From the NCBI GenBank assembly GCA_902825875.1, contig CADECP010000032.1:1-64000 (forward strand): a DNA stretch of 64,000 nt, read 5' to 3'. This DNA is from an uncultured Acidobacteriota bacterium. Lineage in GTDB: Bacteria > Acidobacteriota > Blastocatellia > RBC074. Below are positions 45,822 through 55,299 of this stretch, one piece after another. The notes beneath the pieces are model-generated. The model saw only the letters and a program-made list of their open reading frames with translations, had not been told where the DNA came from and ran no database searches. The position numbers and the translations under genes were made by a program. Position 1 is the first letter of the stretch, and every line of letters begins with the position of its first letter.

Positions 45822-46386
45822 AGAAAACCAACTTTCAAAAGCTGATTCCGACGAAGCGTTGATCGTCAAAGTCGGGCAGGGCGACATTCGTGCGTTTGAA
45901 TTGCTGGTCAGTCGCCATCAAAAAGCCGCGTTGCGAGCGGCTCGGCGATTCGTAATTGACCGGCAGGAAGCCGAAGACCTGGCGCAGGAAGCTTTCCTGA
46001 TCATCTTTCGCAAAGCCAATCAGTACGAACCAAAGGCTTCGTTCAAAACGTGGTTTTTCACGATTCTGCTGAACCTTTGCCGCAACGCCGTAAAAAAGAA
46101 AAAGCCGGTTTATTTCGACACGCCGCCAGCGGAAGTTGTTGAAAGTGCTGGCGGCGAAGACCCGACCGAACAACTTGACCGTCGGCAACTTCAGCAGGCG
46201 CTGGCCAGTGCCATCGCCAAACTGCCCGAAAATCAACGATCGGCATTTATCCTTTGCCACTACGAAAATTTCAGCTATGCCGAAGCCGCCAAAACGATTG
46301 GCGTTTCGGTCAAGGCGATTGAATCCTTGCTGGTGCGCGCCAAACGCAGCTTGCGCGATGATTTGGGGCAGTACCGTGTGCGTTAG
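45796..46386 (+). CDS. ECF-type RNA polymerase sigma factor
   Basis: A 196-residue sigma-70-family protein. Region 2 (about 35-100) has LVSRHQKAALRAARRFV, QEAEDLAQEAFLIIFRKANQ and SFKTWFFTILLNLCRN. Region 4 (about 130-190) has LPENQRSAFILCHYENFSYA and the helix-turn-helix VSVKAIESLLVRAKRSLR. No ATG fits; the GTG at 45796 or, more likely, the GTG at 45808 is used, both inside the right arm of the palindromic element. It is followed by a membrane protein and a Spy/CnrX-like protein, suggesting an ECF signalling unit. Confidence 0.88.
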   Translation: MALRVSSWKENQLSKADSDEALIVKVGQGDIRAFELLVSRHQKAALRAARRFVIDRQEAEDLAQEAFLIIFRKANQYEPKASFKTWFFTILLNLCRNAVKKKKPVYFDTPPAEVVESAGGEDPTEQLDRRQLQQALASAIAKLPENQRSAFILCHYENFSYAEAAKTIGVSVKAIESLLVRAKRSLRDDLGQYRVR

Positions 46387-46461
46387 CAAGCCGGTAATTC
46401 AAAAAAATACCGACACCGGCGCAGGATTTTTCAGGCTTGGTTGTATAACCCACAGACAACC

Positions 46462-46905
46462 ATGAATTACCAAAACGATCCAAACAAATTTTCTGAACAG
46501 GAGTTCGACCGGTTTCTGCGCGAAGCCGACGACTTTTATGGCGAAGCTCCGGGCTTGAATGTGCCAACGAACTTCGTCGCTCGCCTCGTTAATCTGGCTC
46601 AAACCGAAATTTCGCCCGCTGTCGTGCCGGCCAAAGTTTCGTGGTCACTGCAAAACTGGTTTTACGAATTCAGTCTGGCCGTGCGGCTGGCGACGGCATT
46701 CGCGTTGTTGTTGGCGGTCTTGGGCGGCGTTCGCGTCGGGCAGGCAGTGACGGAACTAATTGCGCGGCGAGATGTTCCGCCAACAATTGAAATGGCTGAT
46801 CCGCTGGGGCTGGCCGTGCCTGAACAATCCATTGTTCAGTTGATCCACAGCGACGAATTGGGCAACCACCAACACCACAACCGCAATGCCGGAGAGCGAC
46901 GATGA
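46462..46905 (+). CDS. Putative anti-sigma membrane protein
   Basis: A 147-residue single-pass membrane protein from the ATG at 46462. The N-terminal cytoplasmic part (about 1-70) is acidic and aromatic (FSEQEFDRFLREADDFYGEA). The transmembrane segment is about 77-97 (LAVRLATAFALLLAVLGGVR). The outer tail is short and ends His-rich (NHQHHNRN). No zinc-finger anti-sigma motif is visible, so the function is inferred from size, topology and position between an ECF sigma gene and a Spy/CnrX-like gene. Its stop overlaps the next ATG by 4 nt. Confidence 0.6.
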   Translation: MNYQNDPNKFSEQEFDRFLREADDFYGEAPGLNVPTNFVARLVNLAQTEISPAVVPAKVSWSLQNWFYEFSLAVRLATAFALLLAVLGGVRVGQAVTELIARRDVPPTIEMADPLGLAVPEQSIVQLIHSDELGNHQHHNRNAGERR

Positions 46906-47399
46906 AAAAGAAACTTTTTCAAATCGGTTTTGTCGTGTCGTTGGTGTTTAACATCGCGGCGATTGCGACAGTTGGTTACAGCCTGTATTTCGCCAAGCCG
47001 GTTTCCAGTCACAAGACGAATCTGTTTGCCGCTTACGACCGGTTGAACCTGACCGACCAGCAAAGAACGGAGTTATGGTCGCGTTACATGGACATGGTGC
47101 GCGGCATTACGGCTTCGCAGGAACAGTACAAAACCAAATGGGCGGAAGCGGTTCAGTTGATCGCGCAGCCGCAACCGGACTGGAAAGCGATTGAAGCCAA
47201 ACAGTCGGAGATTCTGGAAATCAATCGCCAGACGCAAACCATGATTTTTCAGCGATGGGATTGGGCGAAAACCCAGTTGTCGCCAGAACAGCAACAAGTC
47301 TTTTTTGAAATTCTGCAACAGCGCATCAAGTCTGGCGAAATGCTCGGCGAGATCAAAACTGTGCAGGAAATCATCAACAAACAATCTGCAAAACCCTGA
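46902..47399 (+). CDS. Spy/CnrX-like periplasmic sensor protein
   Basis: A 165-residue membrane-tethered protein. After the anchor (FQIGFVVSLVFNIAAIATVG, about 5-24) comes an all-helical domain with two LTDQQ/LSPEQQ-type repeats (LNLTDQQRTELWSRYMDMV at about 48-66; TQLSPEQQQVFFEILQQRI at about 127-145), the hallmark of the CpxP/Spy/CnrX/ZraP heavy-metal-sensor fold. In Cupriavidus, CnrX senses Ni/Co and acts through CnrY on sigma factor CnrH; this trio has the same composition. Metal identity is not shown by the sequence. Confidence 0.7.
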   Translation: MKKKLFQIGFVVSLVFNIAAIATVGYSLYFAKPVSSHKTNLFAAYDRLNLTDQQRTELWSRYMDMVRGITASQEQYKTKWAEAVQLIAQPQPDWKAIEAKQSEILEINRQTQTMIFQRWDWAKTQLSPEQQQVFFEILQQRIKSGEMLGEIKTVQEIINKQSAKP

Positions 47400-47435
47400 G
47401 TTCGCAATACGCAACAACCCTGGAGGAATAGTTTC

Positions 47436-48761
47436 ATGAAACGCAGCTTTACCCTGTTTTTTGTGTTCAGCCTGGCACTGGCTGGATGGTTTTATTTGCA
47501 ACCGGCCAGCGACGCCAAAGAGGCTGTGCCGTCAGCGGCGGCAGCCACTTTCAGTAAAGATGTCGCGCCGATTCTGTACGCCAAATGTGCGGTTTGCCAT
47601 CATCAGGGCGAAGCCGCTCCGATGTCGTTGATGAATTACAAAGAAGCCCGTCCGTGGGCGAAATCCATCCGCGAAAAAGTCGTTAGTCGTGAAATGCCGC
47701 CTTGGTACGCTGATCCGAATCACGGTGAATTCCGCAACGATGCCCGCCTGACGCAAGCGCAGATTGACACCATCAACAATTGGGTTGCGGGCGGAGCCAA
47801 AGAAGGCGACGCGAAAGATTTGCCGAAAGCGCCAGTCTTTTCAGAAAGCGGTTGGAAATTCGGTCAGCCGGATGTTGTGCTGGAAATGACCGAAGAAGCT
47901 GTGATTCCCGCCGATGGAACCGTTCCGTACAGGTATTACGCCATCCCGACCAACTTCACCGAAGACAAGTACATTCAATTTGCTGAAATCAAACGCGGCG
48001 AACCCAGCGTCGTCCATCACGTGATTGTCAGCGTCCGCGACGGCGGCATCCCTGCTGGCGAAATTCGCGGCAATACACGCCGCGTCAATCCCGAAGCCAA
48101 CGATGAACAACGCGCTCAACGTCGCGCCGCCAATCAGGATGCGATGTTGGTTGGTTGGGCGCCTGGAATGGACCCGCTGACGCTGCAACCCGGCAATGCC
48201 AAACTGATCCGCAAAGGTTCGACGCTGGTGTTTCAAATGCACTACACCGCGACAGGCGTCGCCGCCAAAGACCGCACCAAGATCGGTTTGTGGTTTGCCA
48301 AACAGCCGGTTGAAAAACAAATGCTGACGCGCGGCGTGACGGTTGACCCTTACAAGCTGGTGATTCCTGCCGGCCACGCCAATTTTGAATCGCGCTCGTC
48401 GCACACCTTCACCGAAGACGTTCACATCCACATGTTCATGCCGCACATGCACGTTCGCGGCAAAGATTTTCAATACAAGCTGGTTTACCCGGACGGCAAG
48501 GAAAAGATTTTGTTGAACGTTCCCAAGTACGATTTCAACTGGCAATTGACGTACTTTGTCAAAGAACCGATTGCCGTTCCCAAAGGAAGCCGCATAGAAT
48601 GCGTCGCGCATCACGACAATTCTGCCAACAACAAATTCAATCCTGATCCTTCGATCGTCGTTCGCTGGGGAGACCAAACCTGGGAAGAGATGATGATCGG
48701 CTGGATTGATTACACGATTGACGGTCAGAATTTGAAGCTGGCGCAATCTGCGTCCAAATAG
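47436..48761 (+). CDS. Secreted haem c / copper type II monooxygenase-like protein, copy 1
   Basis: A 441-residue exported protein. The signal peptide is about 1-27. A cytochrome c domain (about 35-125) has [20 protein letters not shown] (C-x-x-C-H) and a distal-Met candidate in EAAPMSL. The rest (about 135-440) resembles the two beta domains of ascorbate-dependent copper monooxygenases (PHM/DBM): VVHHVIVSV gives the first copper histidines, [11 protein letters not shown] and [14 protein letters not shown] (H-x-H) the second site, and [15 protein letters not shown] the end. Substrate unknown. It follows the metal-sensor-like trio and has a paralogue at 51448-52710. Confidence 0.8.
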   Translation: MKRSFTLFFVFSLALAGWFYLQPASDAKEAVPSAAAATFSKDVAPILYAKCAVCHHQGEAAPMSLMNYKEARPWAKSIREKVVSREMPPWYADPNHGEFRNDARLTQAQIDTINNWVAGGAKEGDAKDLPKAPVFSESGWKFGQPDVVLEMTEEAVIPADGTVPYRYYAIPTNFTEDKYIQFAEIKRGEPSVVHHVIVSVRDGGIPAGEIRGNTRRVNPEANDEQRAQRRAANQDAMLVGWAPGMDPLTLQPGNAKLIRKGSTLVFQMHYTATGVAAKDRTKIGLWFAKQPVEKQMLTRGVTVDPYKLVIPAGHANFESRSSHTFTEDVHIHMFMPHMHVRGKDFQYKLVYPDGKEKILLNVPKYDFNWQLTYFVKEPIAVPKGSRIECVAHHDNSANNKFNPDPSIVVRWGDQTWEEMMIGWIDYTIDGQNLKLAQSASK

Positions 48762-48868
48762 TTTTCAAACTAACACTATTCACGGAACCATGAGCAGGAT
48801 TTTCCGGGATGAATGTCCACCGGAAAATCCTGCGCTCTGTCCAAGTCCCCTCAACAAGGAGCATCACA

Positions 48869-50389
48869 ATGTGGATTAGAAAAGCACTACGCGATCTGAA
48901 AAAAGGCGTTGATTCGCCGATGCCTACGCAAGTCGTTTCGAACGAAGAGTTCATCCCTCGTCCGCAAAGCGAGCCGCAAAAACAAGTCGAACACTTGATC
49001 GGTGAAATGTCTGAAACGCGCGCCAAAAAACTCGGTATGCAGCGCCGCGACTTCATGCGGACTTCGATGGGGTTGGCGACCTGCTTCCTGGCGCAGAATC
49101 AGGTGTTCGGCAAATGCTGGGATGTGGACGACATTGAAACGTGGGAAGCTGCGCCGTATCAGGAAAAATGGCCTAAAGACGAATACTTCATCATTGACGT
49201 GCAAGCGCACTTTACCAATGGCGCGCCGCTCACCGGATTCCGCACGATGGAATTCGTCAAGAACATGGGTTTCCAGTTGAAAGACGATGCCGATGCGTAT
49301 GGCTTCCGCAACTTCGTCAAAGAGATGTTTTTTGACAGCGAAACCAAAATGGTGGTGATTTCCGGCGTTCCGGGCAAGGAAAACCTGCGCGACGAAAATG
49401 GCAAAGTGCTGGAAGGCGCAGCGCGTACTCCTGGTTTGGCTGGCAAGGTGTTGCCGAGTTGGGTGATGGCCGAAGCGCGCAAACAGATCAATGAACTCGC
49501 TGGTTCGCAACGGGCATTGAACCAGGGCAACCTCGCTCCGAACCATTATTGGGATAAAGTCAAAAATCAGATCAACAAAGCCGAACTAATTGAACAGATG
49601 GAACGCGAAATCAAAGTGTACGGCATCAGCTCTTGGAAATGGTATTGCCACACTGACCCGGCACGCACCGGAAACGGTTTCCAGTTGGATGATGAGAACG
49701 CGCAATTCTTCATCGAAGAATCTCGCAAACGCGGCATCCGTCTGATCAGCACACACAAGGGATATTCTTACCAATCCCGCACGCTTGGCCATCTGGCCAA
49801 TCCAAAAGACGTTGAGAAAGCAGCGCTTCGCAATCCGGATTTCAACTTTGTGGTTTATCACTCGGCGATCAAGCACGGGGCGAACGAACCCAATTGGAAA
49901 GAATCGAACAAGTACGATCCGAACACGGGCGATTTTGAATGGCATAGCGTTCTGATGGACATCAAAAAACGCAATCCGAAGATGAACAACGTGTATTGCG
50001 AAGTTGGCAGTTTCTTCAACACACTCGCAGTGTGGGACCCGGTCATGGCAGCGCATGGGCTGGGCAAGAACATCAAATACTACGGCGCAGATCACGTGGT
50101 TTGGGGAACGGACTGTCTGTGGTGGGGATCACCTCAGTGGGGCATTGACGCCTTGAAGCGTTTCCAGATTTCAGATGAGATGTGCGAAAAATTCGGCTAC
50201 AAGCCGCTCACCAAGGAGGACAAAGCCAAAATCTTCGGTCTGAATGCCGCCAAGCTTTACAAGGTGGACGTCAAAGCAAAGCGCAATGCTTTGCCAGCCG
50301 ATGCGCTGGAAAAAGCCAAGATCGCATATCACCAACACGGTGGTCAGCCGAGCAATGCGGCTGCGGGTTGGGTTCGCGCTGACGATTAA
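48869..50389 (+). CDS. Tat-type exported amidohydrolase (Amidohydrolase_2-like)
   Basis: A 506-residue protein from the ATG behind AAGGAG. A twin-arginine motif, [20 protein letters not shown], lies unusually far in (about 57-76). The remainder is a TIM-barrel metal-dependent hydrolase: [11 protein letters not shown] (about 107-117) supplies the first histidine, while later segments RLISTHKGY (about 308), [13 protein letters not shown] (about 348) and [17 protein letters not shown] (about 418, with the catalytic Asp) fit the ACMSD/Amidohydrolase_2 family, which includes decarboxylases and hydrolases. Flanked by the copper-monooxygenase-like genes, it may act on their product (inference). Confidence 0.8.
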   Translation: MWIRKALRDLKKGVDSPMPTQVVSNEEFIPRPQSEPQKQVEHLIGEMSETRAKKLGMQRRDFMRTSMGLATCFLAQNQVFGKCWDVDDIETWEAAPYQEKWPKDEYFIIDVQAHFTNGAPLTGFRTMEFVKNMGFQLKDDADAYGFRNFVKEMFFDSETKMVVISGVPGKENLRDENGKVLEGAARTPGLAGKVLPSWVMAEARKQINELAGSQRALNQGNLAPNHYWDKVKNQINKAELIEQMEREIKVYGISSWKWYCHTDPARTGNGFQLDDENAQFFIEESRKRGIRLISTHKGYSYQSRTLGHLANPKDVEKAALRNPDFNFVVYHSAIKHGANEPNWKESNKYDPNTGDFEWHSVLMDIKKRNPKMNNVYCEVGSFFNTLAVWDPVMAAHGLGKNIKYYGADHVVWGTDCLWWGSPQWGIDALKRFQISDEMCEKFGYKPLTKEDKAKIFGLNAAKLYKVDVKAKRNALPADALEKAKIAYHQHGGQPSNAAAGWVRADD

Positions 50390-50412
50390 CCACAAAATTC
50401 AACAAACAGGAT

Positions 50413-50455
50413 GGGCAGGATTTAGCAGAATTTAGTTTCCTGCTAAATCCTGTCC
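50413..50455. repeat. 16-bp imperfect hairpin of CAGGATTTA words
   Basis: GGGCAGGATTTAGCAG (50413-50428) pairs with 50440-50455 (one mismatch) around an 11-nt loop, in the gap between the amidohydrolase and the lipocalin-like gene. It shares the CAGGATTTA word with the long palindrome at 45654-45821. There is no U-tract. Confidence 0.7.
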
Positions 50456-50488
50456 TCTCATATCAGTTAGCACCACAAGGAGATTTCG

Positions 50489-51400
50489 ATGCGACGAGTA
50501 GTGATTGTTGGAGCGGCGTTGTTGCTCATTCAACTTCTGGCTGGTTCCGCTCTGGCTCAGGCAAAATTGGAAGGTCGCTGGGTCGGCAAGGTCAAATCCA
50601 TTCAAGGCGAACGCGACGCCAACGCCACCATCAAAAAAGAAGGCGACAAATATATCGGCACGATTTCAGGAATGCGCCCGGGTCAGGACATGGAATTGAA
50701 AGACATCAAGATTGATGGCGACAAAGTCACCGCCATCGCTGAAGTCGAAACGCCAATGGCGACCATCACGATCAACTATAAATTTACCCTGGCGGGCGAC
50801 AATCTGAACGGACAAGGGGCGCTGGAATTCAGCGGCAATGCGATCACCTTTGACGTTGAATTGAAACGCGATGCGGGTGGTGCGTCAGCTCCGGCTGCTA
50901 CAGCACAACAGCAAGCTCCGCGTCAGCAACGCGCAACCGTCGAACAGCCGCAGCAGAAACAATCCATTGATTATTTCGTCGGCAAATGGAGCTTCAAATT
51001 CATTGGCCGCGAAAGCGCATTTGCTTCGGCTCCGCGCGAAGGTGTTGTCGAATTTACCAAGCGCGCCGATGGCAAATCGGTTGATGGCGTAGTGACTGGA
51101 ACCGCCGACGGCAAACCATACAAGGAAACGTTTGCGCTGACTTTTGACGCCGCCACCAAAATGCTGACCAGCGTCGAAAAACTGGCCAGCGGAGTTCAGG
51201 TTAGTGGCACTGGCGACTGGACAAGCCCGATTTCGATTCGCTTTGCGCCGGTGACGATCAAAGTTAAAGGTCAGACGATGCAATTGCGTCGGACGATTTC
51301 CATTATTGCCGCGCATTCGTTTTCCGTGACCGACGAATTATCAGAAGACGGCGGCCCGTTCGTTCGATTGGGCAACGCCGTTTACAGCAAAGCTCAGTAA
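50489..51400 (+). CDS. Secreted lipocalin-like protein of unknown function
   Basis: A 303-residue exported protein with a signal peptide ending SALAQA (about 1-24). It has two beta-rich halves of similar size: about 25-130 ([40 protein letters not shown]) and about 155-303 ([38 protein letters not shown]), joined by a Gln/Ala-rich linker. The GxW-x-G start of each half resembles lipocalin or DUF1579-like barrels. AAGGAG precedes the ATG. Its place between oxidative-enzyme genes suggests a ligand-binding periplasmic role (inference). Confidence 0.65.
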   Translation: MRRVVIVGAALLLIQLLAGSALAQAKLEGRWVGKVKSIQGERDANATIKKEGDKYIGTISGMRPGQDMELKDIKIDGDKVTAIAEVETPMATITINYKFTLAGDNLNGQGALEFSGNAITFDVELKRDAGGASAPAATAQQQAPRQQRATVEQPQQKQSIDYFVGKWSFKFIGRESAFASAPREGVVEFTKRADGKSVDGVVTGTADGKPYKETFALTFDAATKMLTSVEKLASGVQVSGTGDWTSPISIRFAPVTIKVKGQTMQLRRTISIIAAHSFSVTDELSEDGGPFVRLGNAVYSKAQ

Positions 51401-51447
51401 ATTTGGATTCAGGCTTTCAACCTGTCTTCACCATCTGGAGGATTTGA

Positions 51448-52710
51448 ATGAAACGCACCCGAATAACAATTTTGGCTTTGGCTGTTTGTTTGGCCATCAC
51501 AGTCGTTGGGCTTTCCAGCAAAGCCAGCGGCGAAAAATCGTCAGCGCCCGCTGCGCCGACTTTCAGCAAAGACGTTGCGCCGATCTTTTTCAAAAACTGC
51601 GCCGAATGCCATCGTCCGGGAGAAATCGCTCCGATGTCGCTGATGAATTTCAAGGAAGTTCGTCCGTGGGCAAAAGCCATCCGCGAAAAAATCGTCAGCC
51701 GCGAAATGCCTCCCTGGCATGCCGACCCGGCTCACGGCCAATGGTCGAACGACAAACGCATGTCGCAAAAAGAAATTGACACCATCGTCGCCTGGATTGA
51801 CGGCGGCACGAAAGAAGGCGAAGCGAAAGACCTACCTGCGGCTCCGAAATTTGCCAAAGGCTGGCAGATTGGCGAACCGGACGTGACGTTCCAGATGCCA
51901 GAAGAATTCACCGTCCCGGCGGAAGGCACAGTGCCCTATATGTACTTCACTGTGCCGAGCAATTTCACCGAAGACAAATACATCGCCGCGATGGAAGCTC
52001 GCGCCGGAGATTTGTCAGTCGTTCATCACATCGTGGTTTACGTCCGCGATCCGAAAGATAGAGCGCCGAAACGTCAGGACATCGGCACGGGATTGCTGGG
52101 TGCTTTGTCGCCGGGCAACACGCCATTCATCGCTTCGCCTGGAACGGCCAAGCTCATCAAAGCCGGTTCGCAGATCGTGTTCCAAATGCATTACACGCCG
52201 AGTGGCAAAGCGACCAAAGATCGTTCGATCATCGGTTTGAAATTTGCCAAAGGCCCTGTGGACAAAGTCATCACCACGACGGCGGCTTGGGACACGCGCT
52301 TTGTGATTCCGCCAAACGCAGAAAATCATGAAGTCCGCGCGACTTTTACCGCTGACGAAGATTTGGACATCATCAGCTTGATGCCGCACATGCACTTGCG
52401 CGGCAAAGATTACAAATACATCGCGCATTACCCCGATGGACGCCAGGAAGTGTTGCTGTCGGTTCCGCGTTACGATTTCGGCTGGCAGGTTTATTACTAC
52501 CCGGTAAAACCGTTGCGTATGCCGAAAGGCACGAAGATCGAAGCCATTGCTCATTACGACAATTCGACCAAAAACCCTGTCAATCCCGACCCGAACAAAG
52601 CGGTTCGTTTCGGCGAACAGACTTGGGAAGAGATGATGAACGGCTTCTTCGATTTCGTTCCGGCGAATCAACCGAAGTCGGCGGCTTCGGGCAGCAGCAG
52701 TTCCAAATAA
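51448..52710 (+). CDS. Secreted haem c / copper type II monooxygenase-like protein, copy 2
   Basis: A 420-residue paralogue of the 441-residue protein at 47436-48761. Signal peptide about 1-29. The haem c domain has [20 protein letters not shown] (C-x-x-C-H) and REMPPWHADP. The copper-monooxygenase-like part has VVHHIVVYVRDPKD, IVFQMHYTPSG, LMPHMHLRGKDYKY and GEQTWEEMMNGFFDF, again keeping the His-His, Met/His and H-x-H ligands expected for two copper sites. The sequences have diverged throughout, so the duplication is not recent. Confidence 0.8.
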   Translation: MKRTRITILALAVCLAITVVGLSSKASGEKSSAPAAPTFSKDVAPIFFKNCAECHRPGEIAPMSLMNFKEVRPWAKAIREKIVSREMPPWHADPAHGQWSNDKRMSQKEIDTIVAWIDGGTKEGEAKDLPAAPKFAKGWQIGEPDVTFQMPEEFTVPAEGTVPYMYFTVPSNFTEDKYIAAMEARAGDLSVVHHIVVYVRDPKDRAPKRQDIGTGLLGALSPGNTPFIASPGTAKLIKAGSQIVFQMHYTPSGKATKDRSIIGLKFAKGPVDKVITTTAAWDTRFVIPPNAENHEVRATFTADEDLDIISLMPHMHLRGKDYKYIAHYPDGRQEVLLSVPRYDFGWQVYYYPVKPLRMPKGTKIEAIAHYDNSTKNPVNPDPNKAVRFGEQTWEEMMNGFFDFVPANQPKSAASGSSSSK

Positions 52711-52727
52711 GGCAAATCGAGAATACG

Positions 52728-52806
52728 GAACAGGCAGAAATAACGGAATGAACGGAAGCAAGTCGGTTAATCCGCTTTTTCCGTAGTTCCGTTTTTCTGT
52801 TTGTTC
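52728..52806. repeat. 79-bp imperfect palindrome of ACGGAA words
   Basis: Left arm 52728-52759 (GAACAGGCAGAAATAACGGA...) and right arm 52774-52806 are imperfect inverted repeats rich in CGGAA/TTCCG words, in the gap between the copper-monooxygenase-like copy 2 and the VOC gene. The word-built architecture is the same as the element at 45654-45821, but the words differ. Confidence 0.6.
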
Positions 52807-52845
52807 AATGTGATTTATCGCCAACCCACTTTTTTGAGGTGAATT

Positions 52846-53814
52846 ATGGTTCAAAATGCTTCAGTGAAGTTTGCCGCTCGCGTGGCCTCGTTCGTTTTGA
52901 TTTTGTCGGCATGTGTGTTCAGTCTGGCAATTCCCAGCAGCAGTCAAAATCAAACTTCGCAAGCTCCACAAACTGCCCCGCCATCAACCAACGAAGCTCA
53001 CTTTCATCACTTGCACCTGAACACGACCGATCCGAAAGCGGCGATTGATTTTTACACCGCTAAGTTCGATTGCGAAAAAGGCAGGTTCGCCGGTTTGGTG
53101 GACGCGGTGTTTGCTCAGAAATCGTGGATTCTGTTTACTAAAGTGGCTACGCCGCCGCCATCGGAACTGACGTCTTCGATTTGGCATTTCGGCTGGGGCG
53201 CGGAAAAAATGAAAGACGAATACGAACGGCAATTGAAGCTGGGCACGAAGTTTTTCACGCCGCTGACCGACATCAGCGACATTGGCGGCAACACAGGCGC
53301 GAAGGATTTGTTTTATTACGCCTACGTCGAAGGCCCCGACAAGGCTCTGATCGAATTGAACACGGCCAATCATCATCGCTTTGGCCACCTGCATTTGTTC
53401 AGTGAAGACCCTGTTGCCGCTGCCGAATGGTACGTCAAACATTTGGGCGCTCGTGGCCGAATCACGACTTCGCGCACACCGCGAATGTACAAAGGCTACC
53501 AGATTGGCCCGTCGGCTTCGTTGATGCTGGACAACGTCAACATCATCATATTTCCGGCTGAGTACTTGAAGAAAGATTATCCCGACCGATGGAAAGACAA
53601 GGTCGTGTTGGAATCCACCAAAGGCCGCGTTGTTGATCACATCGGCGTCAGTTTCGACAACGTCACCGAAGCGATGGAGAAACTGCGAAAGGACGGCGTC
53701 AAAGTCACAGACGAAATTCGCTCGCTGGCCAACGGCAAAATCAAATTTGGCTTCATTGAAGGGCCGGACAAAATCCGCATCGAAGTAATCGAAGGTCACG
53801 CAAAAAAAGAGTAG
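52846..53814 (+). CDS. Secreted double VOC-domain (glyoxalase-like) protein
   Basis: A 322-residue protein. A signal peptide (about 1-32, with FVLILSACVFSLAIPSSSQ) is followed by a vicinal-oxygen-chelate fold. HFHHLHLNTTDPKAAIDFYT (about 46-65) and FGHLHLFSEDPVAAAEWYVK (about 178-197) start two beta-alpha-beta modules, and a later strand pair has VDHIGVSFDNVTEAMEKL and KIRIEVIEG, so metal ligands (H, H, E type) are present. VOC enzymes include dioxygenases, isomerases and glyoxalases; the reaction is not identifiable. Export and context link it to the surrounding oxidative cluster. Confidence 0.8.
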   Translation: MVQNASVKFAARVASFVLILSACVFSLAIPSSSQNQTSQAPQTAPPSTNEAHFHHLHLNTTDPKAAIDFYTAKFDCEKGRFAGLVDAVFAQKSWILFTKVATPPPSELTSSIWHFGWGAEKMKDEYERQLKLGTKFFTPLTDISDIGGNTGAKDLFYYAYVEGPDKALIELNTANHHRFGHLHLFSEDPVAAAEWYVKHLGARGRITTSRTPRMYKGYQIGPSASLMLDNVNIIIFPAEYLKKDYPDRWKDKVVLESTKGRVVDHIGVSFDNVTEAMEKLRKDGVKVTDEIRSLANGKIKFGFIEGPDKIRIEVIEGHAKKE

Positions 53815-53861
53815 TCGTTTTTTCTCACTCGGACTGTAAGGCTGAAACCTTTGGTGAAGTC

Positions 53862-54932
53862 ATGAAAACATCGGGAACTGTCAAAATTCTGTTCGTCGCC
53901 AAAACGCTCGTGGTTGTTATTGCCGCGAGCGTTTTCTTTTGGTTGTCAGGTTTTCAACCGTTATCGGCTCAGGACAAGCCGCAGGAAAAAGCCGCTGAGC
54001 CGCAGCAAACGCAGCCGAAAAAGTTGGACCCGGCGGCTTGGGGTGGCAACCATGTGGGCAAACCGCTCCCGGAATTTGTCTCCGGCGATGAGTGTTTGTT
54101 TTGTCATCGCAATACGGTTGGCGCTACGTGGCAGAGCAACGCGCACGGTGTTGCGCTTCGCCACCGCGAAGACGCTGCGGAGTTGCGAGAATTGCAAAAC
54201 AGCAATCCGAAGCTGAAAGAAATGGGCGATCAAATTGAATACTTTCTTGGCAGTCGCCATCGCGTGCGATTTTTGAAGAAAGACGGCTACGGCAAATTTG
54301 CGATTCTGGATACGCAGGCGGTGTTGAACGCAGAAAGAAAGGTCGAACGTTGGGAATCGGCTGACAGCCCAAAATGGGACAAAGAGAAATTTGCCAATCG
54401 CTGCGCTGGCTGTCACACGACGGCAGTTGATGCCAAAACCAAAACGTTTTCCGCCTTCGGGCTGGATTGTTACACCTGCCATGGCAGCGTAGACCTGAAT
54501 CACACCAACGACATTTCGCTGGTGCTGTTGTCGAAAAAACGCCGAAACGATGTGAAGGTCATCACTTCGATTTGTGCTCAATGTCATTTGCGCGAAAGTA
54601 AATCGAAAACCTCCGGCTTGCCTTATGCCAACAACTTCGTGCCGGGCGACAATTTGTTTCAGGATTTGGCTGTGGGGTGGGCTAATGCGGAAGACGCGAA
54701 TTTGAATCCCGGAGATCGTCACGTCTGGCGAAACGTGCGCGATGTGGTGGTCAACGGCGACGAATCCATCACCTGTCTAAACTGCCATCAAGTGCATGCT
54801 GCTGGCGGGGCGAATCCAACGCTTCGACATCGGCGAATTTTGCGCGCGCCAATTTGCAGCGAATGCCACGCCGCCGACAGCTTCAAAACGCCCGTGCGAT
54901 ACACGGTTCGCAGTTCATTGTGCGAATACTGA
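53862..54932 (+). CDS. Hexahaem c-type cytochrome
   Basis: A 356-residue exported cytochrome with six C-x-x-C-H haem-binding motifs: CLFCH (about 72), CAGCH (about 183), CYTCH (about 204), CAQCH (about 238), CLNCH (about 306) and CSECH (about 336). The N-terminal signal/anchor is about 8-40 (ILFVAKTLVVVIAASVFFWL). It resembles cytochrome c554/NapC-like multihaem carriers. It ends the plus-strand oxidative cluster and may take electrons from the copper/haem enzymes. The C-terminus (RSSLCEY) is short after the last haem. Confidence 0.88.
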   Translation: MKTSGTVKILFVAKTLVVVIAASVFFWLSGFQPLSAQDKPQEKAAEPQQTQPKKLDPAAWGGNHVGKPLPEFVSGDECLFCHRNTVGATWQSNAHGVALRHREDAAELRELQNSNPKLKEMGDQIEYFLGSRHRVRFLKKDGYGKFAILDTQAVLNAERKVERWESADSPKWDKEKFANRCAGCHTTAVDAKTKTFSAFGLDCYTCHGSVDLNHTNDISLVLLSKKRRNDVKVITSICAQCHLRESKSKTSGLPYANNFVPGDNLFQDLAVGWANAEDANLNPGDRHVWRNVRDVVVNGDESITCLNCHQVHAAGGANPTLRHRRILRAPICSECHAADSFKTPVRYTVRSSLCEY

Positions 54933-54965
54933 TCGGAAAGCCAGAACGATGATGGCCGTAATAGT

Positions 54966-55256
54966 TCAAGCCGTCACCAATGAACCGCGCACACGATTGC
55001 GATAATTGATGCACTCTTCCAGCACTTCCCGGTATTCGGCAACATCAACATCGCGTTCGCAACACAACAACATCAGCACACCGTCATCGCGGAAATTTCC
55101 ATCCCATTCGATGACTTGTTCATCCGTCCACGCGGTTGAATACTGCCGCATCTTTTCATCATCCATTCGGTCGAAATAAGCCCGCAAGTTTACACCGGTT
55201 TCGTCCATTGGTTTATCCGATGGTTCTTGCTCAAAGTTCCAGATTGGTTGTTCCAT
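54966..55256 (-). CDS. Hypothetical acidic protein (96 aa)
   Basis: A 96-residue acidic protein without signal peptide or membrane segment. Features seen: [20 protein letters not shown], then [20 protein letters not shown] with a Cys-Cys pair. No family recognised. It is convergent with the hexahaem cytochrome gene (33 bp gap), and its upstream region is the start of the possible small RNA. Confidence 0.55.
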   Translation of the reverse strand: MEQPIWNFEQEPSDKPMDETGVNLRAYFDRMDDEKMRQYSTAWTDEQVIEWDGNFRDDGVLMLLCCERDVDVAEYREVLEECINYRNRVRGSLVTA

Positions 55257-55299
55257 AGTGATGATCTTTTGTCAGTTTTCTGTCGTTCTTCTTTAGCCG

